Positions 25,550-33,644 of a stretch of DNA of 64,000 nucleotides are shown here, one piece after another. Position 1 is the stretch's first letter; every line of letters begins with the position of its first letter. This DNA is from Prevotella sp. (GTDB taxonomy: Bacteria > Bacteroidota > Bacteroidia > Bacteroidales > Bacteroidaceae): the NCBI GenBank assembly GCA_016285245.1, contig JAEEQH010000005.1, positions 1 through 64,000 of the forward strand, read 5' to 3'. The notes beneath the pieces were generated by a model. The model was not told the origin of the DNA. It saw nothing but the letters and a program-made list of their open reading frames with translations, and searched no databases. The position numbers were made by a program, and so were the translations under genes.

Positions 25550-26560
25550 ATGACCACACTCAAAGACCTCGCCGCACAGCTCGGCGTCAGCATTGCCACC
25601 GTCAGCCGCGCCCTGCGCAGCTCGCCCGAGATTGGCCCGGAGATGCAGAAGCGCGTCAAGGAGCTGGCGCGCAAGCTGAACTACCGGCCTAACCCCTACG
25701 CCCGTAGCCTGCGCCGCGACTCCCCAAAGATTATCGGTGTCGTCGTGCCCAACATCGTCACCCATTTCTACAGTGCCGTCCTCGATGGCATCGAGCGCGA
25801 GGCTGCCGCCCACGGCTACAGCGTCATCAGCGCCAACAGCCACGAGGACACCACCGACGAGATCCATGCCGTCGAGAATTTTCTCAGCCTGCACGTCGAT
25901 GGTATCATCGCCTGTCTGGCACAGAACACCACCGACTACACCCATTTCCAGCAGCTGGCCGACATGGAGCTGCCCCTGGTGTTCTTCGGGCGCACATGTC
26001 TGCCCGACCTCTTCCCCTCCGTCACCGCCAACGGCGACGAAGCAGCCTATCAGGCCACACAGCATCTGCTACAGACAGGCAGCCGCCGCATAGCCTTCCT
26101 TGGTGGTCCCGCCCATCTCGACATGGTCGTCCGCCGCAAGCACGGCTATCTGCAGGCCCTGCGCGACGCCCGTATACCCATTGAGCGCAGCCTTGTCGTC
26201 TGCGGCACCATCGACTTCCGTGTCGCCAGCCACGCCGTGCGCCAGCTGCTGGAGCGCAACGACCGCCCCGACGCCATCCTCGCGTTCAACGACATCATCG
26301 CCTTTGCCGCCTACACCACCATCCTACAGATGGGACTCCGCATCCCCGAGGACGTGGCTATCATCGGCTTCACCGACGATGTCCATGCCGAGTACGTCAC
26401 CCCGCGTCTCTCGGCCATCGTCGACCAGTCGACCCTCATGGGACGCACAGCCTGCCGTCTTCTGCTGCGCAACATCTCCGGCGACCTAAAGGTCACCCAC
26501 GAGATTGTGCCGCAGAAACTCATGATTCGCGACACCTCGGACAAGAACAAACCACAATAA
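25550..26560 (+). CDS. LacI-family transcriptional regulator
   Basis: A 336-residue repressor-type protein. The N-terminal helix-turn-helix and hinge are clear (TLKDLAAQLGVSIATVSRALR ... NYRPNPYARSLR), followed by a periplasmic-binding-protein-like effector domain (KIIGVVVPNI, DGII, FNDIIAFAAY). The effector is likely a sugar or uronate, given the beta-glucuronidase gene 9 nt downstream, but the residues do not name it. It may regulate its own operon; I see no certain LacI operator palindrome, because no independent promoter region is present in front of it. Confidence 0.93.
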   Translation: MTTLKDLAAQLGVSIATVSRALRSSPEIGPEMQKRVKELARKLNYRPNPYARSLRRDSPKIIGVVVPNIVTHFYSAVLDGIEREAAAHGYSVISANSHEDTTDEIHAVENFLSLHVDGIIACLAQNTTDYTHFQQLADMELPLVFFGRTCLPDLFPSVTANGDEAAYQATQHLLQTGSRRIAFLGGPAHLDMVVRRKHGYLQALRDARIPIERSLVVCGTIDFRVASHAVRQLLERNDRPDAILAFNDIIAFAAYTTILQMGLRIPEDVAIIGFTDDVHAEYVTPRLSAIVDQSTLMGRTACRLLLRNISGDLKVTHEIVPQKLMIRDTSDKNKPQ

Positions 26561-26569
26561 ACAGTATCT

Positions 26570-28414
26570 ATGAAAACAAGACTGACAACTCTTTTCCTCC
26601 TCTGCCTGACGGCTGTCGTCACAGCCAGCGCCAAGGAGGTACCACAACTCGTGAACGTCATGTCGCACGAGTCCATGCTGCTTAACGGCAAGTGGCACTA
26701 CATCGTCGACGTCCAGGAGGAGGGCTACTACGACTACCGCATGAACCCCACACGCTGGGGATTCTTCCGCAACGCCAAGCCCCAGCGTCCTGAAGACCTC
26801 ATCGAGTACGACTTCGACAAGGCGCCCGTGATGAACATCCCCGGCGACTGGAACACACAGGACGAGCGGCTGTTCTTCTACGAGGGCACCGTCTGGTTCA
26901 AGACCGCGTTCCAGGCACAGGTACCCATTGAGGATGGCTACCGCACGCTGCTATACTTCGGCGCCGTAAACTACGACTGCCGCGTGTGGGTGAACGGCCG
27001 CGAGGCCGGACACCATGTCGGCGGCTTCACCCCGTTCAACTTCGACGTCACCGAAATGCTGCGCAACGGCGAGAACACCGTCATCGTCAAGGTCGACAAC
27101 AAGCGGCGCGCCGAGAACGTGCCCACACAGATCTTCGACTGGTGGAACTACGGCGGCATCACCCGCGACGTCATGCTGGTCAAAGTGCCACCCACCTATA
27201 TCGAGAGCTATAAGCTGGCCTTGAACCGCACGACGGCGAAGAAGGGTAGCAGCAGCATCGACTTCACCGTGAGCCTCAACGCCAAGGAGGCCGGCCGACA
27301 GGTGCAGGTGAGCATCCCTGAGCTGAAAGTCAAGAAGACGTTCACCACCGATGACGAGGGACGCATCAGCGCCGCCATCGACGTGAAGACAAAGGCCCTG
27401 CAGCTCTGGTCGCCCGAGACGCCGAAGCGCTACCAGGTAGAGCTGTGGCTGCGCGGCAAGGCAGCCGACGGCATCGGCGGCAGCGACGTCGTGGCCGACA
27501 GCATCGGCTTCCGCACCATCGAAACCCGCGGCAAGCAGCTGCTGCTCAACGGCAAGCCCATCTTCCTCCGCGGCATCAGCATCCACGAGGAGAAGCCCAA
27601 CGGCGGCGGCCGTGCCAACAGCACCGCCGATGCCCACACCCTGCTGTCGTGGGCCAAGGAGCTGGGCTGTAACTTCGTCCGCCTGGCCCACTACCCCCAT
27701 AATGAATATATGGTACGCGAGGCCGAGCGCATGGGCATCCTCGTCTGGAGCGAGATTCCCTGCTACTGGACCATCGCCTGGACCAATGCCGACACCTACC
27801 GCAACGCCGAGCGCCAGCTGACCGACATGATTCGCCGCGACCAGAACCGCGCCAACATCATCATCTGGTCGATAGCCAACGAGACACCCCACTCTGCCCA
27901 GCGCGACCAGTTCCTGAGCCGTCTGGCCAAGCAGGCACGCCAGCTCGACGACACCCGTCTCATCTCGATGGCCATGGAGGTGACGTCGGCCTCGAACTAC
28001 AAGAACCGCTTGCAGGACAACATGAACGAGTACGTCGATGTCATCTCGTTCAACCAGTATATCGGCTGGTACCGCGACGTCAACGATGCGCCGAAGATGG
28101 AATGGGAGATTCCCTACGACAAGCCCGTCATCGTCAGCGAGTTCGGAGGCGGAGCCAAGTACGGCCTCCACGGCCCGAAGAACCAGCGCTGGACCGAGGA
28201 GTTCCAGGAGAACCTCTACCGCGAGAACGTCGCAATGCTCGACAAGATCGACGGTCTGGCAGGCACCACGCCGTGGATCCTGAAGGACTTCCGCTCACCG
28301 CGCCGCGTCCTCGACGGCATTCAGGACTATTACAACCGCAAGGGTCTCTACTCCGACCGCGGTGAGAAGAAGCTCGCCTTCTACGTCCTGAAGGAGTGGT
28401 ACGCCGGAAAATAA
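26570..28414 (+). CDS. Exported GH2 beta-glucuronidase
   Basis: A 614-residue glycoside hydrolase with a signal peptide (MKTRLTTLFLLCLTAVVTASA). Domain order is GH2 sugar-binding, immunoglobulin-like, then TIM barrel. The acid/base Glu is in IIWSIANETPH and the nucleophile Glu in VIVSEFGGG. Near the C-terminus NRKGLYSDRG provides the N-x-K motif that contacts the glucuronate carboxylate in beta-glucuronidases (NKK in E. coli GUS), which favours glucuronidase over galactosidase. It should act in the periplasm on glucuronides released from plant or host glycans. It is cotranscribed with the LacI regulator. Confidence 0.88.
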   Translation: MKTRLTTLFLLCLTAVVTASAKEVPQLVNVMSHESMLLNGKWHYIVDVQEEGYYDYRMNPTRWGFFRNAKPQRPEDLIEYDFDKAPVMNIPGDWNTQDERLFFYEGTVWFKTAFQAQVPIEDGYRTLLYFGAVNYDCRVWVNGREAGHHVGGFTPFNFDVTEMLRNGENTVIVKVDNKRRAENVPTQIFDWWNYGGITRDVMLVKVPPTYIESYKLALNRTTAKKGSSSIDFTVSLNAKEAGRQVQVSIPELKVKKTFTTDDEGRISAAIDVKTKALQLWSPETPKRYQVELWLRGKAADGIGGSDVVADSIGFRTIETRGKQLLLNGKPIFLRGISIHEEKPNGGGRANSTADAHTLLSWAKELGCNFVRLAHYPHNEYMVREAERMGILVWSEIPCYWTIAWTNADTYRNAERQLTDMIRRDQNRANIIIWSIANETPHSAQRDQFLSRLAKQARQLDDTRLISMAMEVTSASNYKNRLQDNMNEYVDVISFNQYIGWYRDVNDAPKMEWEIPYDKPVIVSEFGGGAKYGLHGPKNQRWTEEFQENLYRENVAMLDKIDGLAGTTPWILKDFRSPRRVLDGIQDYYNRKGLYSDRGEKKLAFYVLKEWYAGK

Positions 28415-28482
28415 GTGGCGGGTATTCTCCACATCTTTGTTGGATGATGTTAGAGACGAAAAAGAAAAATCATTGGCGCTGA

Positions 28483-28600
28483 TTTAATAAACATCGGCGC
28501 AGTTTTATCAAACGACGTCGATGTTTTATCAAACATTGACGTCGTTTTAACTTTAGGACGTACCTTGCTGGTCTTTAGGCTGGACTTCCAGACTTTTAGG
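28483..28600. repeat. 21-nt phased array in the gap after the glucuronidase gene
   Basis: The 372-base gap 28415-28786 holds a phased array. TTTAATAAAC at 28483 and TTTATCAAAC at 28504 and 28525 are 21 nt apart, with a related TTTAACTTTA at 28546. TTTAGG then recurs at 28552, 28574 and 28595 (22 and 21 nt apart), and again at 28669 and 28691. No ORF of note is present. The rest of the gap holds one hairpin and the promoter of the next gene. Confidence 0.7.
28510..28547 (+). terminator. Strong hairpin, probable terminator of the GH2 operon
   Basis: A 17-bp stem (28510-28526 with 28531-28547, one G-U pair) closed by a 4-nt loop TATC, followed by a single further T and then AACTTT. It is formed by two units of the phased array. 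It is about 95 nt past the stop codon, so the terminator role is plausible but not certain. Confidence 0.55.
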
Positions 28601-28749
28601 ATGGTATTAGAAAGTTTTTCGCAAGGCTTTTACTGATTACGGGCGGTTCTTGTGATCATTTCATTGTCTTTAGGGAATCTCCCCTGAAGTTTAGGGAAAA
28701 GGGACCGGGATTGTAGGGGTGCGGACTTGGTAAGAGGCGTCCGTTGTGC

Positions 28750-28758
28750 TATCTTTGC
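28750..28758 (+). promoter_or_regulatory. Bacteroidetes -7 box for the small barrel gene
   Basis: TATCTTTGC, 29 nt before the start at 28787. Confidence 0.7.
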
Positions 28759-28786
28759 ATCGTCAAACCAATAAAACTGTACGACG

Positions 28787-29494
28787 ATGAAAAGAATGAT
28801 GATGATTTCCATGCTGGCCGTGCTGACGGCCGTGCCCTCGGTGGCACAATACACAAGGCGCCCTGTGCCTCGTCCCTCTGCTCCCACTTACAGTCGCCCT
28901 GCAGCTCCGCGCGCCAATGGGTACTATGCTCCGACAACGCATCGCTACGCTGCTACCGACAGCTACTTCGGACTGCGCCTTGGACTGGGTGTGGCTACCG
29001 TCAATGCCGACAATCCGTATCTGGACGGGGGCTCGCCGAAGGCGGGATTTAACGTTGGTGTGGTGGCTGGCCTGCAGGTGGCGCCCGCCACGCCGCTCTA
29101 TGTGGAGACGGGGCTCTCGTATACAGAGAAAGGTGGTAAGGGAGGTTCACGCGATTCCTATACCTACACGATGAACTACCTGGAGGTGCCGCTGCTCGTC
29201 AAGTACCAGTACAACCTCGACCACGAGACCAGCATCCAGCCGTTTGTCGGCGTCTATGGCGCTCTGGGCGTCAGCGGAAAGATCAAGGCTCAGGATCAAC
29301 GACAGCTCTACAACTCGTTTGCTGACGACGCGTTCAAGCGCCTCGATGGTGGTCTGCGCATCGGCTGTGGCCTCGAGTTCGACCTTCTCTATGCGGAGGT
29401 GGGCTATGACTTTGGGCTGTCGAACGTCAGCCAAGACGACTTCGATGCGGCCCATACCGGTTGCTTCTTCGCCAATATAGGCATTAACTTCTAA
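28787..29494 (+). CDS. Outer-membrane beta-barrel protein (porin-like)
   Basis: A 235-residue exported protein. A signal peptide (MKRMMMISMLAVLTAVPSVAQ) is followed by a Pro/Arg-rich segment (about 22-50) and then a small barrel of the Bacteroidetes type (GLRLGLGVATVN, LYVETGLSYTEKGG, YLEVPLLVKYQYN, GLRIGCGLEFDLLYAEVGYDFGL), ending in Phe. Such proteins (PorT/OmpW-like) are common and mostly uncharacterised. It is monocistronic between its own promoter and a strong palindromic terminator. Confidence 0.85.
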   Translation: MKRMMMISMLAVLTAVPSVAQYTRRPVPRPSAPTYSRPAAPRANGYYAPTTHRYAATDSYFGLRLGLGVATVNADNPYLDGGSPKAGFNVGVVAGLQVAPATPLYVETGLSYTEKGGKGGSRDSYTYTMNYLEVPLLVKYQYNLDHETSIQPFVGVYGALGVSGKIKAQDQRQLYNSFADDAFKRLDGGLRIGCGLEFDLLYAEVGYDFGLSNVSQDDFDAAHTGCFFANIGINF

Positions 29495-29503
29495 AAACTA
29501 CAA

Positions 29504-29539
29504 ACAGGTGGCACTTATCGCGCGATAAGTGCCACCTGT
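29504..29539. terminator. 36-bp perfect palindrome, bidirectional terminator
   Basis: Perfect palindrome with 18-bp arms centred between 29521 and 29522, followed on the plus strand by GTTTTTC. It sits between two convergent genes (small barrel and secG). Its arms share AGGTGG, CTT and CGC blocks with the 36-bp palindrome after cysE. Confidence 0.8.
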
Positions 29540-29561
29540 GTTTTTCTGTTGCAGCCAGGAA

Positions 29562-29921
29562 CTACTCTGCGGGGGCAGCGGGAGCCTCAGCAGCGGGTGC
29601 AGCACCATCCTTCTGCTGGCTGGCACCGAAGCCGGGGAGGTTGTTGGGGTTGGTGACGGGGTTCTCGATGCCCTCCATGACGGAGCCGCTGGTCGAGGCC
29701 TGAGGAGCAACGTAAGCGCAAGCTACGCTGATAACGACCATAGCGATGGCCAGACCCCATGTGGTCTTCTCGATGAAGTCGGTGGTCTTGCGGACACCGC
29801 CAATCTGGTTGTAGTTAGAGAAGTTGGAAGCGAGACCGCCACCCTTCGACTCCTGGATGAGCACGATGCCAATCATGAGCACGGCTGCAATAACGATAAA
29901 GATAATCAATAAAGTGTACAT
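29562..29921 (-). CDS. secG: Preprotein translocase subunit SecG
   Basis: A 119-residue inner-membrane subunit of the SecYEG translocon. Two hydrophobic helices (about 3-22 and 55-72) flank the conserved GIVLIQESKGGGL loop. The C-terminal 40 residues form an Ala/Pro-rich, low-complexity tail (AAPAAEAPAAPAE), longer than in E. coli SecG. The gene is last in a minus unit with the TPR protein, lptE and the sigma-54 activator. Confidence 0.92.
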   Translation of the reverse strand: MYTLLIIFIVIAAVLMIGIVLIQESKGGGLASNFSNYNQIGGVRKTTDFIEKTTWGLAIAMVVISVACAYVAPQASTSGSVMEGIENPVTNPNNLPGFGASQQKDGAAPAAEAPAAPAE

Positions 29922-29926
29922 CTTTT

Positions 29927-30730
29927 TTACTTATTTTTTTTGTTACTATTTATTATCAATTTCTCTAAGAAACGAATTTGGTCTGCAAAGTAAGCATTTT
30001 TTTTCGGATATTGCAAACTTAATCGCTGAATAATTTCTAAAGCTTTCGAATATCGCCCTTGTTTTATGAAAATTCTGGCTAAAGTCTCGGTAAAATAGCC
30101 TTCATCGAGGGTCTCAGCACCATTTTCGGCCACTTCATCGGTATGTAGGCCGTCACCCTCACCCTCACCGAGTACTATCTTACCTTTGTCAACATTTATG
30201 AATGTATCGATGAGGTCCTGACCGATGAGCTGTGGCACATCACCGGCATGGTCGTCCTCGCTCTCGCTCTCCAGCAGGTAGGCGACGTAGTCGACGGAGG
30301 CGTCGGCGGGTGTGGGCTTGCGGCGGGGCTTGCCCTCGCTGCTGTCGGCAGCGGGCTCGTCCTTGGGTATGGATTCGAGGAATCCGTCTATGAGTGCTAT
30401 GGTGCGGTTCTCGCGGTCTTCTGGTGCCGTCTTCTCTGTGACGGTCTCCGTGTCCGATGGCGTATCGGCTGTCTTAGCGGGCTGCGGTGTTATGCGGTAG
30501 TGTGCGGCCTCAATCATCTGGAACATCACGCGGCGATCGGTGATGTAGATGGCTGCCCGGCGCAGTTCCTCGTCGAACGATGGGTCGTGGAGCAGGAACA
30601 AGTTCTGTAGCATAAGCAGGCGGGCGGTCTGGAAGTAGGGGTACAGTGCCACCAGCGAACGCAACTCGTAGAGTGTGTCGCGGTCCAGTCGTTCGGGATG
30701 TGCTATCAGCTCGGTTAGTTCCATATTCAT
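29927..30730 (-). CDS. TPR-containing protein of unknown function
   Basis: A 267-residue cytoplasmic protein. The N-terminal 75 residues are helical and look conserved (DRDTLYELRSLVALYPYFQTARLLMLQNLFLLHD); the centre is charged and low in complexity (about 80-170); the C-terminus carries a TPR-like pair (FTETLARIFIKQGRYSKALEIIQRLSLQYPKKNAYFADQI). I know it only as a conserved companion of secG and lptE in Bacteroidales, which suggests an envelope-related role, but no function is proposed. GGAAAAAG stands just before the ATG at 30730. It is 5 nt from secG. Confidence 0.78.
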   Translation of the reverse strand: MNMELTELIAHPERLDRDTLYELRSLVALYPYFQTARLLMLQNLFLLHDPSFDEELRRAAIYITDRRVMFQMIEAAHYRITPQPAKTADTPSDTETVTEKTAPEDRENRTIALIDGFLESIPKDEPAADSSEGKPRRKPTPADASVDYVAYLLESESEDDHAGDVPQLIGQDLIDTFINVDKGKIVLGEGEGDGLHTDEVAENGAETLDEGYFTETLARIFIKQGRYSKALEIIQRLSLQYPKKNAYFADQIRFLEKLIINSNKKNK

Positions 30731-30781
30731 TCTTTTTCCATTGTTCAGGCTCCTACCCTCTTGACGCCGAGGGGGCTACGG

Positions 30782-31336
30782 CTACCAGTTGGCCACGGTG
30801 GCGTTGAAGATCTGCTCGGTTATCTCCTTACACATCTGTGTCACAAGTTCCTCCTGTACGGAGTTGAGCGACTGTGTGGACTCGTAGCTGGCCGTTGCAG
30901 TGAACGTGCGCTCGAAGTCCTCGGAGCGGCTGACGGTGTTCGTGAAGCGTACGTTGACGGTCATCGAGAGCTCCGTCTGTGCCGAGTAGCCCTCAGAGGA
31001 GACGGACTTGTTGCGCTGGTCGTAGCGTGTAATCTCGCCCTCCAGTCGCAGGTCACCGTTGCGTTTCACCTGTATCAGCTTGGTGTGGTTGGCGTACTGG
31101 TCCTTCAGCTGTGTGTTGAAGATGTTGGCCATGGGTCCCCAGACGTAGCTGGAGCGGATGGGGAAGTCTGCAATCTGTATCGTCTTGGTCTTGCTATAGT
31201 CGATGCTGGCTCCGTTGAACTTATAGCTGATGGAGCAAGATAAAAGTAAAAAGGTAAGAAGGTAAAAAGGTAATGCATGGCAAAGCTTTCTGCCATCACC
31301 AAATTGCCTTTTTATTGAGAAAAACTTATCTTTCAT
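30782..31336 (-). CDS. lptE: LptE-like LPS assembly lipoprotein
   Basis: A 184-residue lipoprotein predicted to help LptD insert lipopolysaccharide into the outer membrane. The signal peptide ends in the lipobox LLLSC, and the mature part (SISYKFNGASIDYSKTKTIQIADFPIRSS ... FNTQLKDQYANHTKL) matches the Bacteroidetes LptE form of a small alpha/beta lipoprotein. The ATG at 31336 avoids overlap with the upstream gene; 31369 is in frame but improbable. The hydrophobic core LPFYLLTFLLL is encoded by four 8-nt repeats, whose inverted copies stand just upstream of the start codon. Confidence 0.85.
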   Translation of the reverse strand: MKDKFFSIKRQFGDGRKLCHALPFYLLTFLLLSCSISYKFNGASIDYSKTKTIQIADFPIRSSYVWGPMANIFNTQLKDQYANHTKLIQVKRNGDLRLEGEITRYDQRNKSVSSEGYSAQTELSMTVNVRFTNTVSRSEDFERTFTATASYESTQSLNSVQEELVTQMCKEITEQIFNATVANW

Positions 31337-31354
31337 TGTTACTTTTTTACCTTT
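31242..31354 (-). repeat. Inverted octad arrays around the lptE start codon
   Basis: Four 8-nt units at 31242-31273 (AAAAGTAA, AAAGGTAA, GAAGGTAA, AAAGGTAA on the plus strand) encode the signal-peptide core of LptE. Two inverted units (TTACTTTT, TTACCTTT; 31339-31354) lie directly before the lptE start codon. In the message they can pair over about 16 bases, enclosing the initiation codon. Confidence 0.75.
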
Positions 31355-32588
31355 AACTATCCATTCCATAAGCTTTCAGTTTCCTATAGAGTGTGCGGTC
31401 GCTGATGCCCAACTCCTGTGCTGCTTTCTTGCGGTTGCCGTTGTTGCGGTCGAGTGCCTTCTGCAGCAACTGCTTGCCGTGGTCGCTGAGGTTCAGGTTC
31501 TCGGGTTCTTTCTCAGGCTCGATATACTCCTCAGCCTCTGCGTCTTCCATAGTTGACAGTTGAGGGTTGACAGTTGACAGTTCGCGAGGTGCCAGCTGTG
31601 TCGTCGGCAGCTGCTGGGACGTCGGCGCGACGCCGCTCTGCACGTCCTCAATCTGCTTCTTCAGCTCGCTCATCTCGCGCCGCATATCGTTGACGTTGCC
31701 GCGCAGTTCGAAGAGGATCTTGTAAAGGATCTCGCGCTCGCTCTCGAACGAGTGGTCGCCGCCTTCGGGACGGATGGTGGCCAGCTGTGTGCTCTCCTTG
31801 TCGTCGGGGATGAACTGGCGCAGCACCTCGGGGGTGATGAGCCGTTCCTTGCTGAGCACGGAGATCTGCTCGGTGATGTTCTTCAGCTGACGGACGTTGC
31901 CCGGCCACTTGTAGCGCATGAGCAGCTGCTTGGCCTCGTCGCTGAGGGTGACACGGTCCATCTTGTACTTCTCGGCTATCTGCATGGCAAACAGGCGGAA
32001 CAGCAGTACGATGTCCTCGCCGCGCTCGCGCAACGGCGGAATCTGTACGGGCACCTGGTTCAGACGGTAGTAGAGGTCCTCGCGGAAGCGCCCCTCACTG
32101 ATGGCCTGCCGAATGTTCACGTTCGTGGCGGCGACGATGCGCACGTCGGTCTTGCGGACCTCGGTGGCACCCACGGGGATGTACTCGCCGTTCTCCAGCA
32201 CACGCAGCAGGCGTGCCTGAGTGGCCAGCGGCAGCTCGCCCACCTCGTCGAGGAAGAGGGTGCCCTTGTCGGCCGCTCCAAAGTAGCCCAGCGAGTCGTT
32301 GATAGCTCCTGTGTACGAGCCCTTAACATGTCCGAAAAGCTCGCTGTCGATGGTTCCTTCGGGAATGGAGCCGCAGTTGATGGCAAAGTACTTCTCGCGA
32401 CGGCGCGGTGAGTTGTCGTGGATGACGCGCGGGATAATCTCCTTACCCACGCCGCTCTCACCGATAATCAGCACACTCAAGTCGGTCGGCGCCACCTGTA
32501 GGGCGACGTCGAGGACACGGTTCAGGGCTTCGCAGTTGCCCACGATGTTGTACCGCTGCTTGAGGGTTTGAAGATCGCTGTTTCTCAT
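31353..32588 (-). CDS. Sigma-54-dependent transcriptional activator without receiver
   Basis: A 411-residue AAA+ activator that remodels sigma-54 RNA polymerase. It has Walker A (GESGVGKE), the sigma-54 contact loop as GSYTGA instead of the usual GAFTGA, Walker B (GTLFLDEVGELP), the WPGNVRQLKN region, and a C-terminal Fis-type helix-turn-helix (NRKKAAQELGISDRTLYRKL). There is no N-terminal receiver, GAF or PAS domain, so activity must be set by expression or by a partner. The linker before the DNA-binding domain contains an in-frame heptad array. The ATG at 32588 is preferred to 32609, which falls in the promoter box. It heads the unit with lptE and secG. Confidence 0.92.
   Translation of the reverse strand: MRNSDLQTLKQRYNIVGNCEALNRVLDVALQVAPTDLSVLIIGESGVGKEIIPRVIHDNSPRRREKYFAINCGSIPEGTIDSELFGHVKGSYTGAINDSLGYFGAADKGTLFLDEVGELPLATQARLLRVLENGEYIPVGATEVRKTDVRIVAATNVNIRQAISEGRFREDLYYRLNQVPVQIPPLRERGEDIVLLFRLFAMQIAEKYKMDRVTLSDEAKQLLMRYKWPGNVRQLKNITEQISVLSKERLITPEVLRQFIPDDKESTQLATIRPEGGDHSFESEREILYKILFELRGNVNDMRREMSELKKQIEDVQSGVAPTSQQLPTTQLAPRELSTVNPQLSTMEDAEAEEYIEPEKEPENLNLSDHGKQLLQKALDRNNGNRKKAAQELGISDRTLYRKLKAYGMDS
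31551..31585. repeat. In-frame heptad array inside the sigma-54 activator gene
   Basis: Five 7-nt units (AGTTGAC, AGTTGAG, GGTTGAC, AGTTGAC, AGTTCGC) encode RELSTVNPQLST in the linker between the AAA+ and helix-turn-helix domains. The unit resembles the arrays found between genes. Confidence 0.8.
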
Positions 32589-32595
32589 TGAGCTG

Positions 32596-32604
32596 ACAAA
32601 ATTA
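32596..32604 (-). promoter_or_regulatory. Bacteroidetes -7 box for the sigma-54 activator unit
   Basis: Minus strand reads TAATTTTGT (last base off consensus), 8 nt before the ATG at 32588, so the leader would be very short or absent. Confidence 0.45.
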
Positions 32605-32642
32605 CACAATTATTTCGACAAAACTGCAATTTTGGCAGAATT

Positions 32643-33632
32643 TTATTGTTTTTTATCCAACTTAATCAGCGCCAGCCCGATGGCCGTCCATATCAACTCG
32701 CGCAGACGGACCAGCAGCGCCACGAAGATGCCGACACGTGCCGACATGCCCAGACCGTCCGTCGACATGAGGAAACCGCCCTCGCGACCGCCCAGTTGCA
32801 GGGGCATGAAGAAGAGCATATTGGCAAAGAGCGACGTGAAGGCAAGGATGAGTATGCACTGTACGTAGTTGACACTGGGCATGATGACCAGCAGGATAAA
32901 GAAAATCTCGAGGGCCGACACCACGCGGCACGACAGCTCGAGCAGCACGGCCGTGATGAACGTCCGAGGGTTCTGGTTGTGGAGCGCCGCTATCTGCTGG
33001 TCAATCTCGGCCAGCCGGTCGCGGTTGCGTTCAAAGAACGGCTGCGCCCAGCGTTTCACCATGGGGAAGTGGCTCAGGATGGACATACCCGTGACGGCGA
33101 TGCCCCGTTTGTAGCCACGCAGGAAGAACCAGATGGCCAGCAGGCAGAAGGCCGTGACGGCCAGGAGGATGGGTGTGACGAGGGGTGTGAGGCGCTGTGT
33201 CAGCAGGTAGAGGGGTACGCTGAGCAGCCAGAACCAGAAGTGGCTGTAGATGTGGGTCATTACGTAGAGGATGACCGACGACGAGGCGCGCTCGGTGCCT
33301 ATCTTCGGTGCAAGCGACATGATGCGGTAGGGCTCGCCACCCATCAGTCCGCCGGGGGTGGCATAGTTCAGCGCGAAGCCCGACACCGTGATCTTGTAGA
33401 GCCACCAGAAGGAGAAGTTGGGTTTCTCGTCCTCCTTCTGGCTGCGGATGATGATCCACCAGGCAGCGGTGTTGAAGATATAGAGGAATCCCCAGAGCAC
33501 GATGACGGCCAGGAACCAGTAGCCGGCGTGGGTGACGCCCTCCCACACCTGTCGGTAGTCGAGCTGTGTCACCATGACGGCCAGTACCACCAGGCCGAAG
33601 ATGAAGAACGCGTTCTGGTATTTCTTCTTCAT
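32643..33632 (-). CDS. Flippase-like membrane protein (UPF0104/LPG synthase TM family)
   Basis: A 329-residue polytopic protein of the family that includes the membrane domain of lysyl-phosphatidylglycerol synthase (flippase part). Typical segments are GFALNYATPGGLMGGEPYR after the second helix pair, and MLFFMPLQLGGREGGFL near the end. The catalytic aminoacyltransferase domain of MprF is absent, so lipid or isoprenoid translocation is more likely than lysylation. It is third in the rlmN-pdxA unit, 12 nt after pdxA. Confidence 0.85.
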   Translation of the reverse strand: MKKKYQNAFFIFGLVVLAVMVTQLDYRQVWEGVTHAGYWFLAVIVLWGFLYIFNTAAWWIIIRSQKEDEKPNFSFWWLYKITVSGFALNYATPGGLMGGEPYRIMSLAPKIGTERASSSVILYVMTHIYSHFWFWLLSVPLYLLTQRLTPLVTPILLAVTAFCLLAIWFFLRGYKRGIAVTGMSILSHFPMVKRWAQPFFERNRDRLAEIDQQIAALHNQNPRTFITAVLLELSCRVVSALEIFFILLVIMPSVNYVQCILILAFTSLFANMLFFMPLQLGGREGGFLMSTDGLGMSARVGIFVALLVRLRELIWTAIGLALIKLDKKQ

Positions 33633-33644
33633 TCCCCTTGCTGC

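Noticed and set aside
28483..28693. Possible CRISPR array
   Set aside because: Units of about 21 nt are contiguous, too short and too variable, with no spacers and no cas genes.
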